From contig OY969111.1 of NCBI GenBank assembly GCA_963697975.1, positions 3,348,001 through 3,412,000 of the forward strand: 64,000 bases of DNA, in the 5' to 3' direction. The DNA comes from QHXM01 sp963697975. Its GTDB lineage: Bacteria > Acidobacteriota > Blastocatellia > Pyrinomonadales > Pyrinomonadaceae. The notes beneath the pieces are model-generated. The model did not search any database. It saw only the letters and a program-made list of their open reading frames with translations, and had not been told where the DNA came from. A program made the position numbers and the translations under genes. Positions 32,816 to 41,273 of this stretch are shown one piece after another; position 1 is the stretch's first letter, and the number at the start of each line of letters is the position of its first letter.

Positions 32816-33769
32816 CTAAGGATTCGCGCGCGGCGCGGCGATGTAGCCGACGCGCGTCACGCCCACACGCTTTTCTTTGCCCTGCGCCGCAGCTACCGTG
32901 ACCTGCACTTTATGAAAGATATTGTTGGCGTTAGCGCCAGCCGGAATGTAACCGACCAGATATTGAGTTCTCAGATCGCGCGTAATCTCTTCCGCGATGC
33001 CGCGCAGTTCCGACGTTGACTTTGGGAAGAACGCGCGCCCGCCGGTTTCCTGCGCGAGAAAGTTCAAAAGGTCAGTAGCTTTCTTACGGTCTTCAGCTTG
33101 ACTGGTCAGCCCGATGACAAAAATCTGTATGTCTTCCCTGTGCAAAAGCTCTAAGAGTTGGGCGCGCTTGTATTCGCTGCGGCGATCCTCACCGTCTGTA
33201 ATCAGAACCAGAGCACGGCGGCGATTACCGTCAATTCTCTTCCTGTTTTTTGCGGCATACTCTATACATACATAAACAGCATCAATCACCGCCGTCTGTC
33301 CACCTTCAACATAAAGGCTATCAAGACCGCTAACCAGCGCCGCTTTGCTCGACGTGAATCCTGACACCTGCTCAATCTTATCGCTCGCGATAAAGCGCAC
33401 GAGAAAAGTTTCATCACCCGGCATGTTGCTGTTGACGATGATTCTCCCGGCTTCAACCACTTTATTCAGTTGCGAGCGCATCGAGCCGGAGTTATCAATC
33501 AGGAGACCATAGCTGAGCGGAACTTCCTCTTTCGAGAAGAAAGAGATTGTTTGCGGTACGCCGTCTTCGATGACGCTGATGTCCTCCTGCCGCACATCGC
33601 TGACGGGGTGGCCCGCTTCGTCCGTGACGCGCACGTTGAGCAACACCATTGACGGCTGCTGACTGCTCTCAGCCGCCTTGCTTGTCTCCTGCGCGCGCGC
33701 GTTGACGTTGAATAACAAGAGTCCGAGCGCGATGAGAAGAAATGAAGTATGCCTGCGAGAGAAGTTCAT
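32816..33769 (-). CDS. exported VWA protein, acidobacterial type, copy 2
   Basis: The product has 317 residues and the same architecture as the downstream gene: signal peptide ending near NVNARAQE, beta domain (VTDEAGHPVSDVRQEDISVI), and VWA domain with IDNSGSM and ITDGEDR. The C-terminal DLRTQYLVGYIPAGAN segment matches the RYLHMQYVVGYNPNV segment of copy 1. The second copy has the standard DxSxS site more fully than the first. The gene lies 24 bases downstream of an amidohydrolase gene and probably shares its transcript. Confidence 0.88.
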   Translation of the reverse strand: MNFSRRHTSFLLIALGLLLFNVNARAQETSKAAESSQQPSMVLLNVRVTDEAGHPVSDVRQEDISVIEDGVPQTISFFSKEEVPLSYGLLIDNSGSMRSQLNKVVEAGRIIVNSNMPGDETFLVRFIASDKIEQVSGFTSSKAALVSGLDSLYVEGGQTAVIDAVYVCIEYAAKNRKRIDGNRRRALVLITDGEDRRSEYKRAQLLELLHREDIQIFVIGLTSQAEDRKKATDLLNFLAQETGGRAFFPKSTSELRGIAEEITRDLRTQYLVGYIPAGANANNIFHKVQVTVAAAQGKEKRVGVTRVGYIAAPRANP

Positions 33770-33793
33770 GCCTTGTTCTCCTCTGATAATCGT

Positions 33794-35476
33794 TTACTGG
33801 CTCTCATAAACTATTTCGCCGCCAATCACCGTCATCACACAGCGCGTCTTGAGAATCAACGGCTCGCTGATCTTCATAATATCAGCCGACAACACTGTCA
33901 AATCCGCAAACTTGCCAGCTTCGATTGAGCCTTTGGTTTTTTCCTCGAATGCGGCAAAGGCAGGCCACAGCGTCAGCATCTTCAAAGCCTGTTCGCGTGA
34001 AACGGCCTGCTCAGGATGCCAGCCTTCACCGGAGAATCCCTTTTGATCGCGGCGCGCGACCGCCGCGTAAAATTCTATCATCGGCTCGCCACGCTCGACG
34101 GGAGCATCTGAGCCTGCGACGACCATCGAGCCTGACTTGATGAAACTCTGCCAGGCATACGCGCCTTCCAATCGTTTGATCCCCAGACGGCTGGGGGCAA
34201 AGTGCAGATCGCCGATGGCGTGCGAGGGCTGCATGGAAGGAATCACGCCAAGCTTCGCAAAGCGCGGGATGTCCACCGGGCTGACGATCTGTGCGTGCTC
34301 GACGCGCCAGCGCGGTTCGCTAATCTTTCTTTGACCCGGCGGCACGGCGGTCATAGCCTTCTCGTAGGAATCAAGGATGAAACGATTCGCGCGGTCGCCG
34401 ATGGCGTGTGTCTCGACCTGAATGCCCTGACGTAATGCTTCGCTTAGCATCGGCAGCAACTCTTCCTCTTTGACCGTGAGAAAACCGGAGGTCTCAGGCT
34501 TATCCGAATACGGCTCAAGCAGCGCCGCGCCGCGCGAGCCGAGCGCGCCGTCCGAGACGACCTTGATGGTGCGAACAGTAAAACGCCCGTCGTAGGCCCC
34601 GATGGTTGCTCCTTCGCGCAGCAATCTCTGCGCGCTCTCCGAAGGACCATGCACGGCTTTATAGATGCGTAGCTTGATCTTTCCTTCGTCGTAGAGCTTC
34701 CGATAAAGCGCGACATCCGCGTAGCTGCCGCCCGCGTCCTGAATCTGGCACCAGCCGAGTTCTATCTCCCGCTTAACGCCGAGCAGAACTGCCTGTTCAT
34801 ATTCGGCGGGCTTAGTTTGCGGGATATGCCGTGTTACTAAATCCTGCGCGTTGTCGAGCAGCATCCCGTTTGGCTCGCCTGCTTTATCTTTCGAGATTTC
34901 GCCGCCGAAAGGATTCGGCGTGTCGCGGTCGACGGCTGCGATTTTCAGGGCTGCGGTGTTGACGACCGCTCCGTGCCCGTCGGCGCGGTCGAGGAAGATG
35001 GGATTATTGGGCGCGACCTTATCCAAATCCTGGCGCGTCGGGAAGACGGGCGGCTTCCAGAAAGTTTCAATCCAACCGCGCCCCGTAATCCACTCGCCGG
35101 GTTTCGCCCGCTCGACTCGCGCTTTAACCTTGGCGAGAAAGTCTTCGAGGCTCGTCGTGCCTTCAAGGTTGAGCGTCATCTCGCGCAGGCCCACGCCGAT
35201 CAGGTGATTATGCGAGTCGGTCATGCCGGGCACGACCGTCCTGCCCTTGAGATCAACGACGCGTGTAGCTTTGCCTTCGTACTTCTTCACCTCGGCATCC
35301 GTGCCGACGAAGATAATCCGGTTGCCCTTGACGGCGATGGCCTGCGCGTTGGGCTGGCGTTCGTTGACCGTGTAGATGTTGCCGTTCCTGAAGACCAGAT
35401 CAGCCGGTTCCGTTTTGGGACTGATGGAGACGAAGCTGAGCAGAGCAATGGATATTATGAGAGCGAAGATTTTCAT
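33794..35476 (-). CDS. exported amidohydrolase, YtcJ-like
   Basis: The product has 560 residues with an N-terminal hydrophobic signal (ALIISIALLSFVSISPK). The amidohydrolase-3 fold shows GMTDSHNHLIGVG (metal-binding HxH-like motif), later QVETHAIGDRANRFILD, WRVEHAQIVSP and GSDAPVERGEP, all in the order of YtcJ-type metal-dependent hydrolases. The substrate is unknown; members act on amides, formamides or cyclic ureides. It is the first gene of a probable operon with the two VWA proteins. Confidence 0.87.
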   Translation of the reverse strand: MKIFALIISIALLSFVSISPKTEPADLVFRNGNIYTVNERQPNAQAIAVKGNRIIFVGTDAEVKKYEGKATRVVDLKGRTVVPGMTDSHNHLIGVGLREMTLNLEGTTSLEDFLAKVKARVERAKPGEWITGRGWIETFWKPPVFPTRQDLDKVAPNNPIFLDRADGHGAVVNTAALKIAAVDRDTPNPFGGEISKDKAGEPNGMLLDNAQDLVTRHIPQTKPAEYEQAVLLGVKREIELGWCQIQDAGGSYADVALYRKLYDEGKIKLRIYKAVHGPSESAQRLLREGATIGAYDGRFTVRTIKVVSDGALGSRGAALLEPYSDKPETSGFLTVKEEELLPMLSEALRQGIQVETHAIGDRANRFILDSYEKAMTAVPPGQRKISEPRWRVEHAQIVSPVDIPRFAKLGVIPSMQPSHAIGDLHFAPSRLGIKRLEGAYAWQSFIKSGSMVVAGSDAPVERGEPMIEFYAAVARRDQKGFSGEGWHPEQAVSREQALKMLTLWPAFAAFEEKTKGSIEAGKFADLTVLSADIMKISEPLILKTRCVMTVIGGEIVYESQ

Positions 35477-35587
35477 GTTCTTCCTTTCATCGAACTCGAT
35501 TTAATTAAAACACACGCGGGCGGCAGTCGTTATATCATTGTTAGCCCTGATTTGAAATTTCAGATTCGGAATTTGAGATTGCCTAAC

Positions 35588-35632
35588 TCTCTGTGCCCCC
35601 TCTACGTCCTCTGTGTCTCTGTGGTGAGTTAT
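35588..35632. repeat. single arm of the CACAGAG-type repeat
   Basis: CTCTGTGCCCCCTCTACGTC followed by CTCTGTGTCTCTGTGGTGAG matches the right arm of the hairpin at 21680-21772. No left arm is seen nearby, so the copy is half of the element. It lies upstream of the dienelactone hydrolase gene, beyond its promoter. Confidence 0.72.
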
Positions 35633-35682
35633 ATTGATCTTTCACTCAATCTTAAATTGACCCATCGCACTCCGTTAGATTA

Positions 35683-35712
35683 TTGGGAAGTTCCAGACGC
35701 TTGCCATATAAT
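35683..35712 (+). promoter_or_regulatory. sigma-70-type promoter of the dienelactone hydrolase gene
   Basis: A perfect TATAAT (35707-35712) has TTGGGA (35683-35688) 18 bases upstream. Transcription would start about 45 bases before the ATG at 35764. Confidence 0.6.
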
Positions 35713-35763
35713 CCCTGCATACTAAAGGAAGACGACCTCCGAGAATCAAGGAACACGCCTGAC

Positions 35764-36441
35764 ATGAAAACAGAAACACTGAGCATCGAGACATCGAACG
35801 GCACGACCACCGCCCACGTTGCGCTTCCCGCCGAGACAAATGCATCAAACCCGGCAGTCATTCTCATACAGGAATGGTGGGGCATCAATGACCACATCCG
35901 CGACATCGCGGGACGTTACGCGAAAGAGGGCTACACCTGCGTCGCGCCCGACCTCTATCGCGGCAAACTCGCCAGGGACACGGCAGAAGCCTCGCGCATG
36001 ATGAACGAACTCGCCATTGACGACGGGATTGACATCATCAAGCGCGCCATCGCAGCAGCCGAGCAAACCTACGATTCTGGAAAGATCGGCATCACGGGCT
36101 ATTGCATGGGCGGGACATTCGCTTTGCGCGCTGCCTGCGAGATTGACACGCTCGCCGCCGCTGCTCCTTTCTACGGCGACATTCCGGATGAGCAGACTCT
36201 GGCCAAGATGAAAGTCCCGACGCTGTTCATCGCCGGGGCGCGCGACGGGTGGATTACGCCGAAAAAGGTCAACGAACTCAAGGAGGCCGCGCACAAGAAT
36301 AATCTGCCCGTCGAAATCGTCAGCTACGATGCCGACCACGCTTTCTTCAACGACACGCGTCCCGAAGTCTACAACCCGGAGGCCGCAGCGGACGCCTGGC
36401 AGCGTGTCCTCAATCTCTTCCGCGAACGCTTACAAAGCTGA
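35764..36441 (+). CDS. dienelactone hydrolase family protein
   Basis: The product has 225 residues from the ATG at 35764; AAGGAA lies upstream. It is an alpha/beta hydrolase of the carboxymethylenebutenolidase type. QEWWGINDHIRDIAGRYA has the conserved Glu that activates the nucleophile, GYCMGG holds the Cys nucleophile, ARDGWITP the Asp and DADHAFF the His. The natural substrate need not be a dienelactone, since no aromatic degradation genes are nearby. Confidence 0.9.
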   Translation: MKTETLSIETSNGTTTAHVALPAETNASNPAVILIQEWWGINDHIRDIAGRYAKEGYTCVAPDLYRGKLARDTAEASRMMNELAIDDGIDIIKRAIAAAEQTYDSGKIGITGYCMGGTFALRAACEIDTLAAAAPFYGDIPDEQTLAKMKVPTLFIAGARDGWITPKKVNELKEAAHKNNLPVEIVSYDADHAFFNDTRPEVYNPEAAADAWQRVLNLFRERLQS

Positions 36442-36462
36442 AAGCCTTATGAACGGCGGCGC

Positions 36463-36497
36463 AGCCCCCGGCTATTTTATGTGACCCCTTCGGGGTC
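36463..36497. repeat. partial copy of the GGCTATT/GACCCC palindrome
   Basis: GCCCCCGGCTATTTTATGTG followed by ACCCCTTCGGGGTC repeats one arm of the element at 10551-10748. It sits between the convergent dienelactone hydrolase and PfkB genes. The other half is missing. Confidence 0.75.
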
Positions 36498-36537
36498 AAA
36501 GAAGGCGTGGTTTATCACATTGAGATACTAAAGATTA

Positions 36538-37491
36538 TTAGACAAGCGTCGTCGGATTTTGCCCGAGAAACTCTGTGAGTTCCGTCTCCGTCGGCAGTGA
36601 AGTTCGCGCCCCGAGCGCGCGGCATTTGAGTGAGGCCGTTGCGTTGGCAAGTCTGAGGCTGGTCTCGATCTCAAGCCCTCGCAGCATTCCGTGGATGAAG
36701 CCTGCGTGAAAGGCATCGCCTGCGCCGGTCGTGTCGCGACAGCCGCCGGGAACTGCGAACGCGGGCGATTCCAGAAAGATACCGTCCGAGTAAAGGAGCG
36801 CGCCGCGTTGTCCCATCGTCATGCCGACGACGGGACAGCCGTAGCGCGCTTTAGTCTCGACAAGCGATGCCCGCTCGTCCGCGATGCCTGTCAGCCGGTG
36901 TGGAAACTCTTTGGAAGAGATGAGCACATCTATCAGCGGCAAAAGCTGCGGCAAGCCTTCGTAGATGTTGTCTATGTCTGCGGAGACCAGCGTTCCGGCC
37001 TCGCGTGCTGCTTGCGCCAGCCGCGCGCACGCAGGCGGGTCGTGAGCGTCCAGATGCAGAATGCGCCCGCGCGACGCCATCTCGACGGGAGCATCAAGGG
37101 CGCTGTAAGCCAATCTCTCATCACGATCCCAGATAATCGTGCGCTCGCCGTTTCGCTCGTCAATGACGATGAAAGCAACCTGATTGCGCGCGCCTTCGAT
37201 GACCTCCGCGTAGTCTGTGTTCACACCCTCGGCCACGAGTTCTGCCAGCCCGAATCGCCCTTCCGCATCTGAGCCGAAGCGTCCCGCGTAGGCCGTCCGC
37301 CTCCCCAATCTTTGGAGCGCAGCCATCGCCGAGGCGGTCTGGCCTCCCGCCGCCTGAACATGCTCTCGCAATCGCACCTTCGTATCGAAAGCCGGATACG
37401 CGGGCACGACGATGAGGTGGTCAACGGCATTAAGGCCGAAGCCCACGGCGTCAAACTCTTTGTCTTGAGATAACTCGAAAGGAAACTGCAC
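36538..37491 (-). CDS. PfkB-family carbohydrate kinase
   Basis: The product has 317 residues. The ribokinase-fold signature at the N-terminus reads GFGLNAVDHLIVVP, followed by AAGGQTASAMAALQRLG. The C-terminal DTTGAGDAFHAGF contains the catalytic Asp and the anion hole. Its substrate cannot be told; ribokinase, fructokinase and sulfofructose kinase are options. It is divergent from uvrC across about 170 bases. Confidence 0.88.
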   Translation of the reverse strand: MQFPFELSQDKEFDAVGFGLNAVDHLIVVPAYPAFDTKVRLREHVQAAGGQTASAMAALQRLGRRTAYAGRFGSDAEGRFGLAELVAEGVNTDYAEVIEGARNQVAFIVIDERNGERTIIWDRDERLAYSALDAPVEMASRGRILHLDAHDPPACARLAQAAREAGTLVSADIDNIYEGLPQLLPLIDVLISSKEFPHRLTGIADERASLVETKARYGCPVVGMTMGQRGALLYSDGIFLESPAFAVPGGCRDTTGAGDAFHAGFIHGMLRGLEIETSLRLANATASLKCRALGARTSLPTETELTEFLGQNPTTLV

Positions 37492-37664
37492 GGCAAGCCA
37501 CTCTATTTGATTAGACTGCTATACGCAACGCCGCGCCGGATGCTCTCATTTGTGGCTGTTCCTCAGAACACTTTTCATGAATCCTCGCGCATTTCGTAAC
37601 CTTTAAGATTTCAGTTATAGTAAACTCATCTCCCGAAAGATTATTCTCTGATGTTATCAACGAA

Positions 37665-39794
37665 GTGACTCTCGAAGAAAAGCTCCGCAATCTGCCCATC
37701 GCTCCCGGCGTCTATCTGCACAAGGACGAGGCGGGCAAGATTCTGTACATCGGTAAGGCGAAGAACCTGCGAAACCGCGTGCGCTCTTACTTTCAGTCAG
37801 GCCGGGGGCATGATCGTAAGACGCGTGAACTTGTGCGCCGCGTACGCGATCTGGAATTCATCGTCACGGACACGGAAGTCGAAGCGCTCGTCCTCGAATC
37901 GAACCTCATCAAGCAGCACAAGCCGCGCTACAACGTGCTCTTGAAAGACGACAAGCAATATCCGCATCTGAAACTCACCATCAACGAGCCGTTCCCGCGC
38001 GTGATGATAACCAGAAAGATTCAGCGCGACGGCTCGCTCTACTTCGGACCGTTTCTCCCGGCCTCTCTCGCGCGCCGGACGATTGATCTCATCAACCGCA
38101 CGTTTCAGCTTCGCACCTGCGACATAGAGATTGATGGAAAATTGCCGCGCCCGTGTCTTGAGTATCACATCAAGCGTTGCCTGGGGCCGTGCGTCAAGGG
38201 CTTGTGCACGCCCACCGAATATCAGGAGGCCGTGCGGGATGTGCGCCTGCTGCTCGAAGGAAAGAACCGTGAGCTTGCCGATACGCTCGAAGGGCGAATG
38301 ACGCAAGCCTCCGAAGAGATGCGCTACGAGATAGCCGCGAAATATCGTGACCTACTGAAGACTGTGCTGGCGATTGCCGAGCAACAGAAGATGGCCACCT
38401 CGCCTGACCGCGACGTTGACATCTTCGGCTACTACCGCGAAGGCGCGCGTCTCGCGCTACAACTCTTCACGATGCGCGAGGGCAAGATCGTTGGTCGCCG
38501 CGAGTTTTACTGGGAAGATTTATCTGAGGATGACTTCGACCCGTCAGCGTTTCTGAGCGATGTTCTGACGCAGTATTACTCGACAGACTACGTCCCGCGC
38601 GAGATTCATGTGCCCGTTGATTTCGAGGATCGTCAACTTTTAGAGAAGGCGCTCTCCGAGCGGCGCGGGCGGCGTGTTCGCATCCTCGACCCGCAGCGCG
38701 GCGAGAAGCGCGATTTGATTGATCTGGTGGAGAAGAACGCCAAGCTCGCCTTCGAGCAACGCTTCCGCGTGTTGAAGCCGGACATGGAGCGCGTGCTCGA
38801 AGAGTTGCAGGAGGTTCTGGAATTGCCGCGTTTCCCGGCGCGTATCGAATCGTTCGACATCTCGCACATACAGGGCGCGGAGAATGTGGGCGGGATGGTC
38901 GTTTGCGAAAACGGCAAGATGAACCGCGCCGAGTATCGCAAGTTCAAGATTAGAACTGTGGAGGGCGCAAACGATACGGCTTCGATGAACGAGGTCGTGT
39001 TTCGTCGTTATCGCAGGCAACTGGATGAAGGAAAGCCCTTGCCCGATCTGGTGATGATTGACGGCGGCAAGGGCCAGTTGAGCGCGGCGGCAGCGGCGAT
39101 GCGCGAGCTTGATTTGGAAGCCATCCCGATGATCAGCGTGGTCAAACCTCCGCGCAGGCACAACGAAGTCTCGCATCTCCTGGTGAAAGGCCGCGAGCAT
39201 GAGCCTGTCTTTCTGGATTCGCACTCGCCCGTGCTGCGCCTGATTCAGATGATTCGTGATGAAACGCATCGCACCGCCGTTCAGTATCATCGCAAGCGAA
39301 GGGAACTGCGCGATTTCACTTCGGAGTTGACGGCGATTCCCGGCGTGGGCGATAAGCGCAAGAATCGTCTGCTCAGAAATCTAGGCTCGATTCAGCGCGT
39401 CGCAGGCGCGAGTGTCGCCGAACTCTCGCCCTTCGTCGGGCGCAAAACGGCTGAGGAGATTGTCGAACATTTCTCGCGCCAGCGCGCTCTGGCCGAAAGC
39501 GGGAAGGGCGAAGAAGAAGTCGCGGAGACGCGCGGACAGAAGCTTGCGGCGAGCAAACGAATTTCCGCAGACGTTGTCGCCGGAATTATCGAGCCGGAAA
39601 ATATCGAGACGCGGCTCGACGACCCGGAAGGCGATGCGGCGGACTTGCAGCCGATTCGTTCTGTAGATCAAACAGGGCAAGTGATAGAGCGTCGTAAATC
39701 TTCACGCAAACGCGGCGAGCGCCCCTCGAATCCACACGGCATCAAGCGCGAAAAATTGTCTAATGCGGATGGTGCCGGATCAGATGGAAAGTAA
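37665..39794 (+). CDS. uvrC: excinuclease ABC subunit C
   Basis: UvrC makes both incisions beside DNA lesions, together with UvrA and UvrB. The 709-residue protein starts at GTG 37665 (VTLEEKLRNLPIAPGVYLHKD). The GIY-YIG nuclease domain is at about 15-95 (GVYLHKDEAGKILYIGKAKN), a UVR motif at about 205-240, the C-terminal RNase H-like nuclease from about 380 (ESFDISHIQGAENVGGMVV), and helix-hairpin-helix DNA-binding motifs at about 555-610. About 90 extra charged, probably disordered residues follow, beyond the usual length of about 610. Confidence 0.95.
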   Translation: MTLEEKLRNLPIAPGVYLHKDEAGKILYIGKAKNLRNRVRSYFQSGRGHDRKTRELVRRVRDLEFIVTDTEVEALVLESNLIKQHKPRYNVLLKDDKQYPHLKLTINEPFPRVMITRKIQRDGSLYFGPFLPASLARRTIDLINRTFQLRTCDIEIDGKLPRPCLEYHIKRCLGPCVKGLCTPTEYQEAVRDVRLLLEGKNRELADTLEGRMTQASEEMRYEIAAKYRDLLKTVLAIAEQQKMATSPDRDVDIFGYYREGARLALQLFTMREGKIVGRREFYWEDLSEDDFDPSAFLSDVLTQYYSTDYVPREIHVPVDFEDRQLLEKALSERRGRRVRILDPQRGEKRDLIDLVEKNAKLAFEQRFRVLKPDMERVLEELQEVLELPRFPARIESFDISHIQGAENVGGMVVCENGKMNRAEYRKFKIRTVEGANDTASMNEVVFRRYRRQLDEGKPLPDLVMIDGGKGQLSAAAAAMRELDLEAIPMISVVKPPRRHNEVSHLLVKGREHEPVFLDSHSPVLRLIQMIRDETHRTAVQYHRKRRELRDFTSELTAIPGVGDKRKNRLLRNLGSIQRVAGASVAELSPFVGRKTAEEIVEHFSRQRALAESGKGEEEVAETRGQKLAASKRISADVVAGIIEPENIETRLDDPEGDAADLQPIRSVDQTGQVIERRKSSRKRGERPSNPHGIKREKLSNADGAGSDGK

Positions 39795-39837
39795 GCCAGC
39801 CTGTCATAATCGCACTTGAGCGTAAGGCGAAGCGCGT

Positions 39838-39929
39838 TTCACCACCGCAGACACAGAGGACACAGAAGTTGCACAGAGAAAGATAAGGCTCCGTGCTTCC
39901 TCCGTGTCCTCTGTGTCTGCGGTGGTGAA
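39838..39929. repeat. hairpin of CACAGAG units
   Basis: The left arm TTCACCACCGCAGACACAGA continues with GGACACAGAAG and further CACAGAG units. The right arm CTCTGTGTCTGCGGTGGTGA ends at 39929 and is its complement. The ends are almost those of the 21680-21772 element, but the core differs, so both arms have changed together. It lies 43 bases after the uvrC stop. Confidence 0.88.
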
Positions 39930-40174
39930 TCCTTGTTTGTTCTACCTTCAACTGGAATCCAAATGTGACGATTACAAAAGTGTCACATTGCCGCAAGCAG
40001 CAATCACCCGCCACGTTTACCCTTCACCGGTAATGTTCCGCAGCGGACATTACAGTTTAAATCATGGTTTTCCAGCAGAATGACTGAAAACTCCAACTGT
40101 CGGGTTTTTCGTGCGGGAATCAATTTAATCGTGCGTTTGGCGTTGAAAATACCGGGATAAGTTGAATGTTTCCG
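39930..40174. other. intergenic region between repeat and sigma-54-type site
   Basis: This stretch, with the rest up to 40422, is the longest gene-free gap in this part (about 490 bases after the hairpin). No ORF looks convincing. Apart from the sigma-54-type promoter listed next, I see only short local palindromes (for example GTCCGCAGCGGAC-like, near 40036-40048). Confidence 0.5.
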
Positions 40175-40191
40175 CTGGCATCAGGCTTGCC
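40175..40191 (+). promoter_or_regulatory. candidate sigma-54 promoter
   Basis: CTGGCATCAGGCTTGCC has TGGCA at the -24 box and TTGC at the -12 box with exact canonical spacing (GG and GC 10 bases apart). It would start transcription near 40202, about 220 bases before the outer-membrane protein gene. No enhancer-binding regulator is adjacent, so the activator would be elsewhere. Confidence 0.55.
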
Positions 40192-40422
40192 ATGTATTTT
40201 TTGGAACTCGAAGGTGATGAGAGGCGTTTTATGAAAACTTGGGCGGGAGGCAACCAAAAACGAACACCTTGCCTCTTATTCGCTTCATGTCAGAGGCCAT
40301 CAGGGGATGGCTGAAGGAACAAGGGGGTCTATTCAATGACCATCATACAAACGGGGAGAGGTTTCCCCGACCAACCTCTCTCCTCACAACCAGGAAAATC
40401 TTTAAGGAGAAATAAATCAGCT

Positions 40423-41061
40423 ATGCGTAAATTAGTGCTTTTCGCGATCCTCATCGTCGCTACCGCTTCGATGGCTTTCGCGCAATCAACCGACGACTAT
40501 CACAAGGTCGAAGTCTACGGCGGATATTCACACAATCGCGTGGACACAGGCATTGATGACAACGATCCTGAACTGAGCGACATCGTCAACGAGCGCGAAG
40601 GCTTCAACGGATTCAATGCATCAATCACCGGCAATTTCACCAGATACGTCGGTCTCAAAGGTGATTTTTCTTTTCACCGTAAGGACAAGACGTTTCCCAT
40701 CGGGGCTGCCAGTGTTGATATCGAATCGTCCGTCTACAACTTCTTAGGCGGCGTGCAGATCAAAGACAACTCGAAGGAGACTCGTTTCAAGCCGTTCGCC
40801 CACGCTCTCATTGGTGCGGCGCGCGTCAGGAATAAAATCGACTTCAGCAGCGGTGTTTGCGCTGCCGTTTTCCCAAGCCCATGCCCGGTGGATGCCACCG
40901 AGACGGAAACGGGATTTGCGGGAGCGTTCGGCGGCGGTCTGGACATCCGCGCGGGTAAGAGAGTTGACATCCGCGTCATCCAGTTCGACTACAACCCGAC
41001 ACACGTCTTCGATCAGACTCAACATAACTTCCGCATCGGAGCCGGTATCGTCTTCCATTAA
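40423..41061 (+). CDS. outer-membrane beta-barrel protein
   Basis: The product has 212 residues from the ATG at 40423, with AAGGAG at a long spacing of about 13 bases. The signal peptide ends at ATASMAFAQ (about residue 22). The rest alternates as beta strands (VEVYGGYSH, FNASITGNF, YVGLKGDFSFH), with two Cys (SGVCAAVFPSPCPVD) that could form a disulfide. It ends with AGIVFH, not Phe. It resembles OmpA/OprF-type 8-strand barrels. A strong terminator follows. Confidence 0.8.
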   Translation: MRKLVLFAILIVATASMAFAQSTDDYHKVEVYGGYSHNRVDTGIDDNDPELSDIVNEREGFNGFNASITGNFTRYVGLKGDFSFHRKDKTFPIGAASVDIESSVYNFLGGVQIKDNSKETRFKPFAHALIGAARVRNKIDFSSGVCAAVFPSPCPVDATETETGFAGAFGGGLDIRAGKRVDIRVIQFDYNPTHVFDQTQHNFRIGAGIVFH

Positions 41062-41090
41062 TCTGGACGAATCGTCTCTTGGTAAACAAA

Positions 41091-41131
41091 GCCGCCCGGA
41101 CTTTATTCTATTAAAGTCCGGGCGGCTTTTT
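41091..41131 (+). terminator. rho-independent terminator
   Basis: A perfect 15-bp stem, GCCGCCCGGACTTTA (41091-41105) with 41112-41126, has a 6-base loop and is followed by TTTTT. It closes the outer-membrane barrel gene. Confidence 0.94.
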
Positions 41132-41273
41132 GTAGGACAGACATTCCTGTCTGTCAAAGCGTGCGCTAGCACGCTAATTATTATTCACTAACACAGTATT
41201 CGCGCTCTCGCGCTCAATGACAGACAAGAATGTTTGTCCCACGTCCCACGACAGGCAGGAATGCCTGTCCTAC
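41132..41273. repeat. BIME-like cluster of GTAGGACAGACATTCCTGTC elements
   Basis: GTAGGACAGACATTCCTGTC starts at 41132. Two inverted copies occur near 41218-41241 (GACAGACAAGAATGTTTGTC) and 41250-41273 (GACAGGCAGGAATGCCTGTC, then CTAC). The inner spacer has its own small hairpins (GCGTGCGCTAGCACGC). The last copy overlaps the stop codon of the minus-strand gene at 41270. This resembles REP/BIME elements mobilised by RAYT transposases; none is in the window. Confidence 0.85.
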
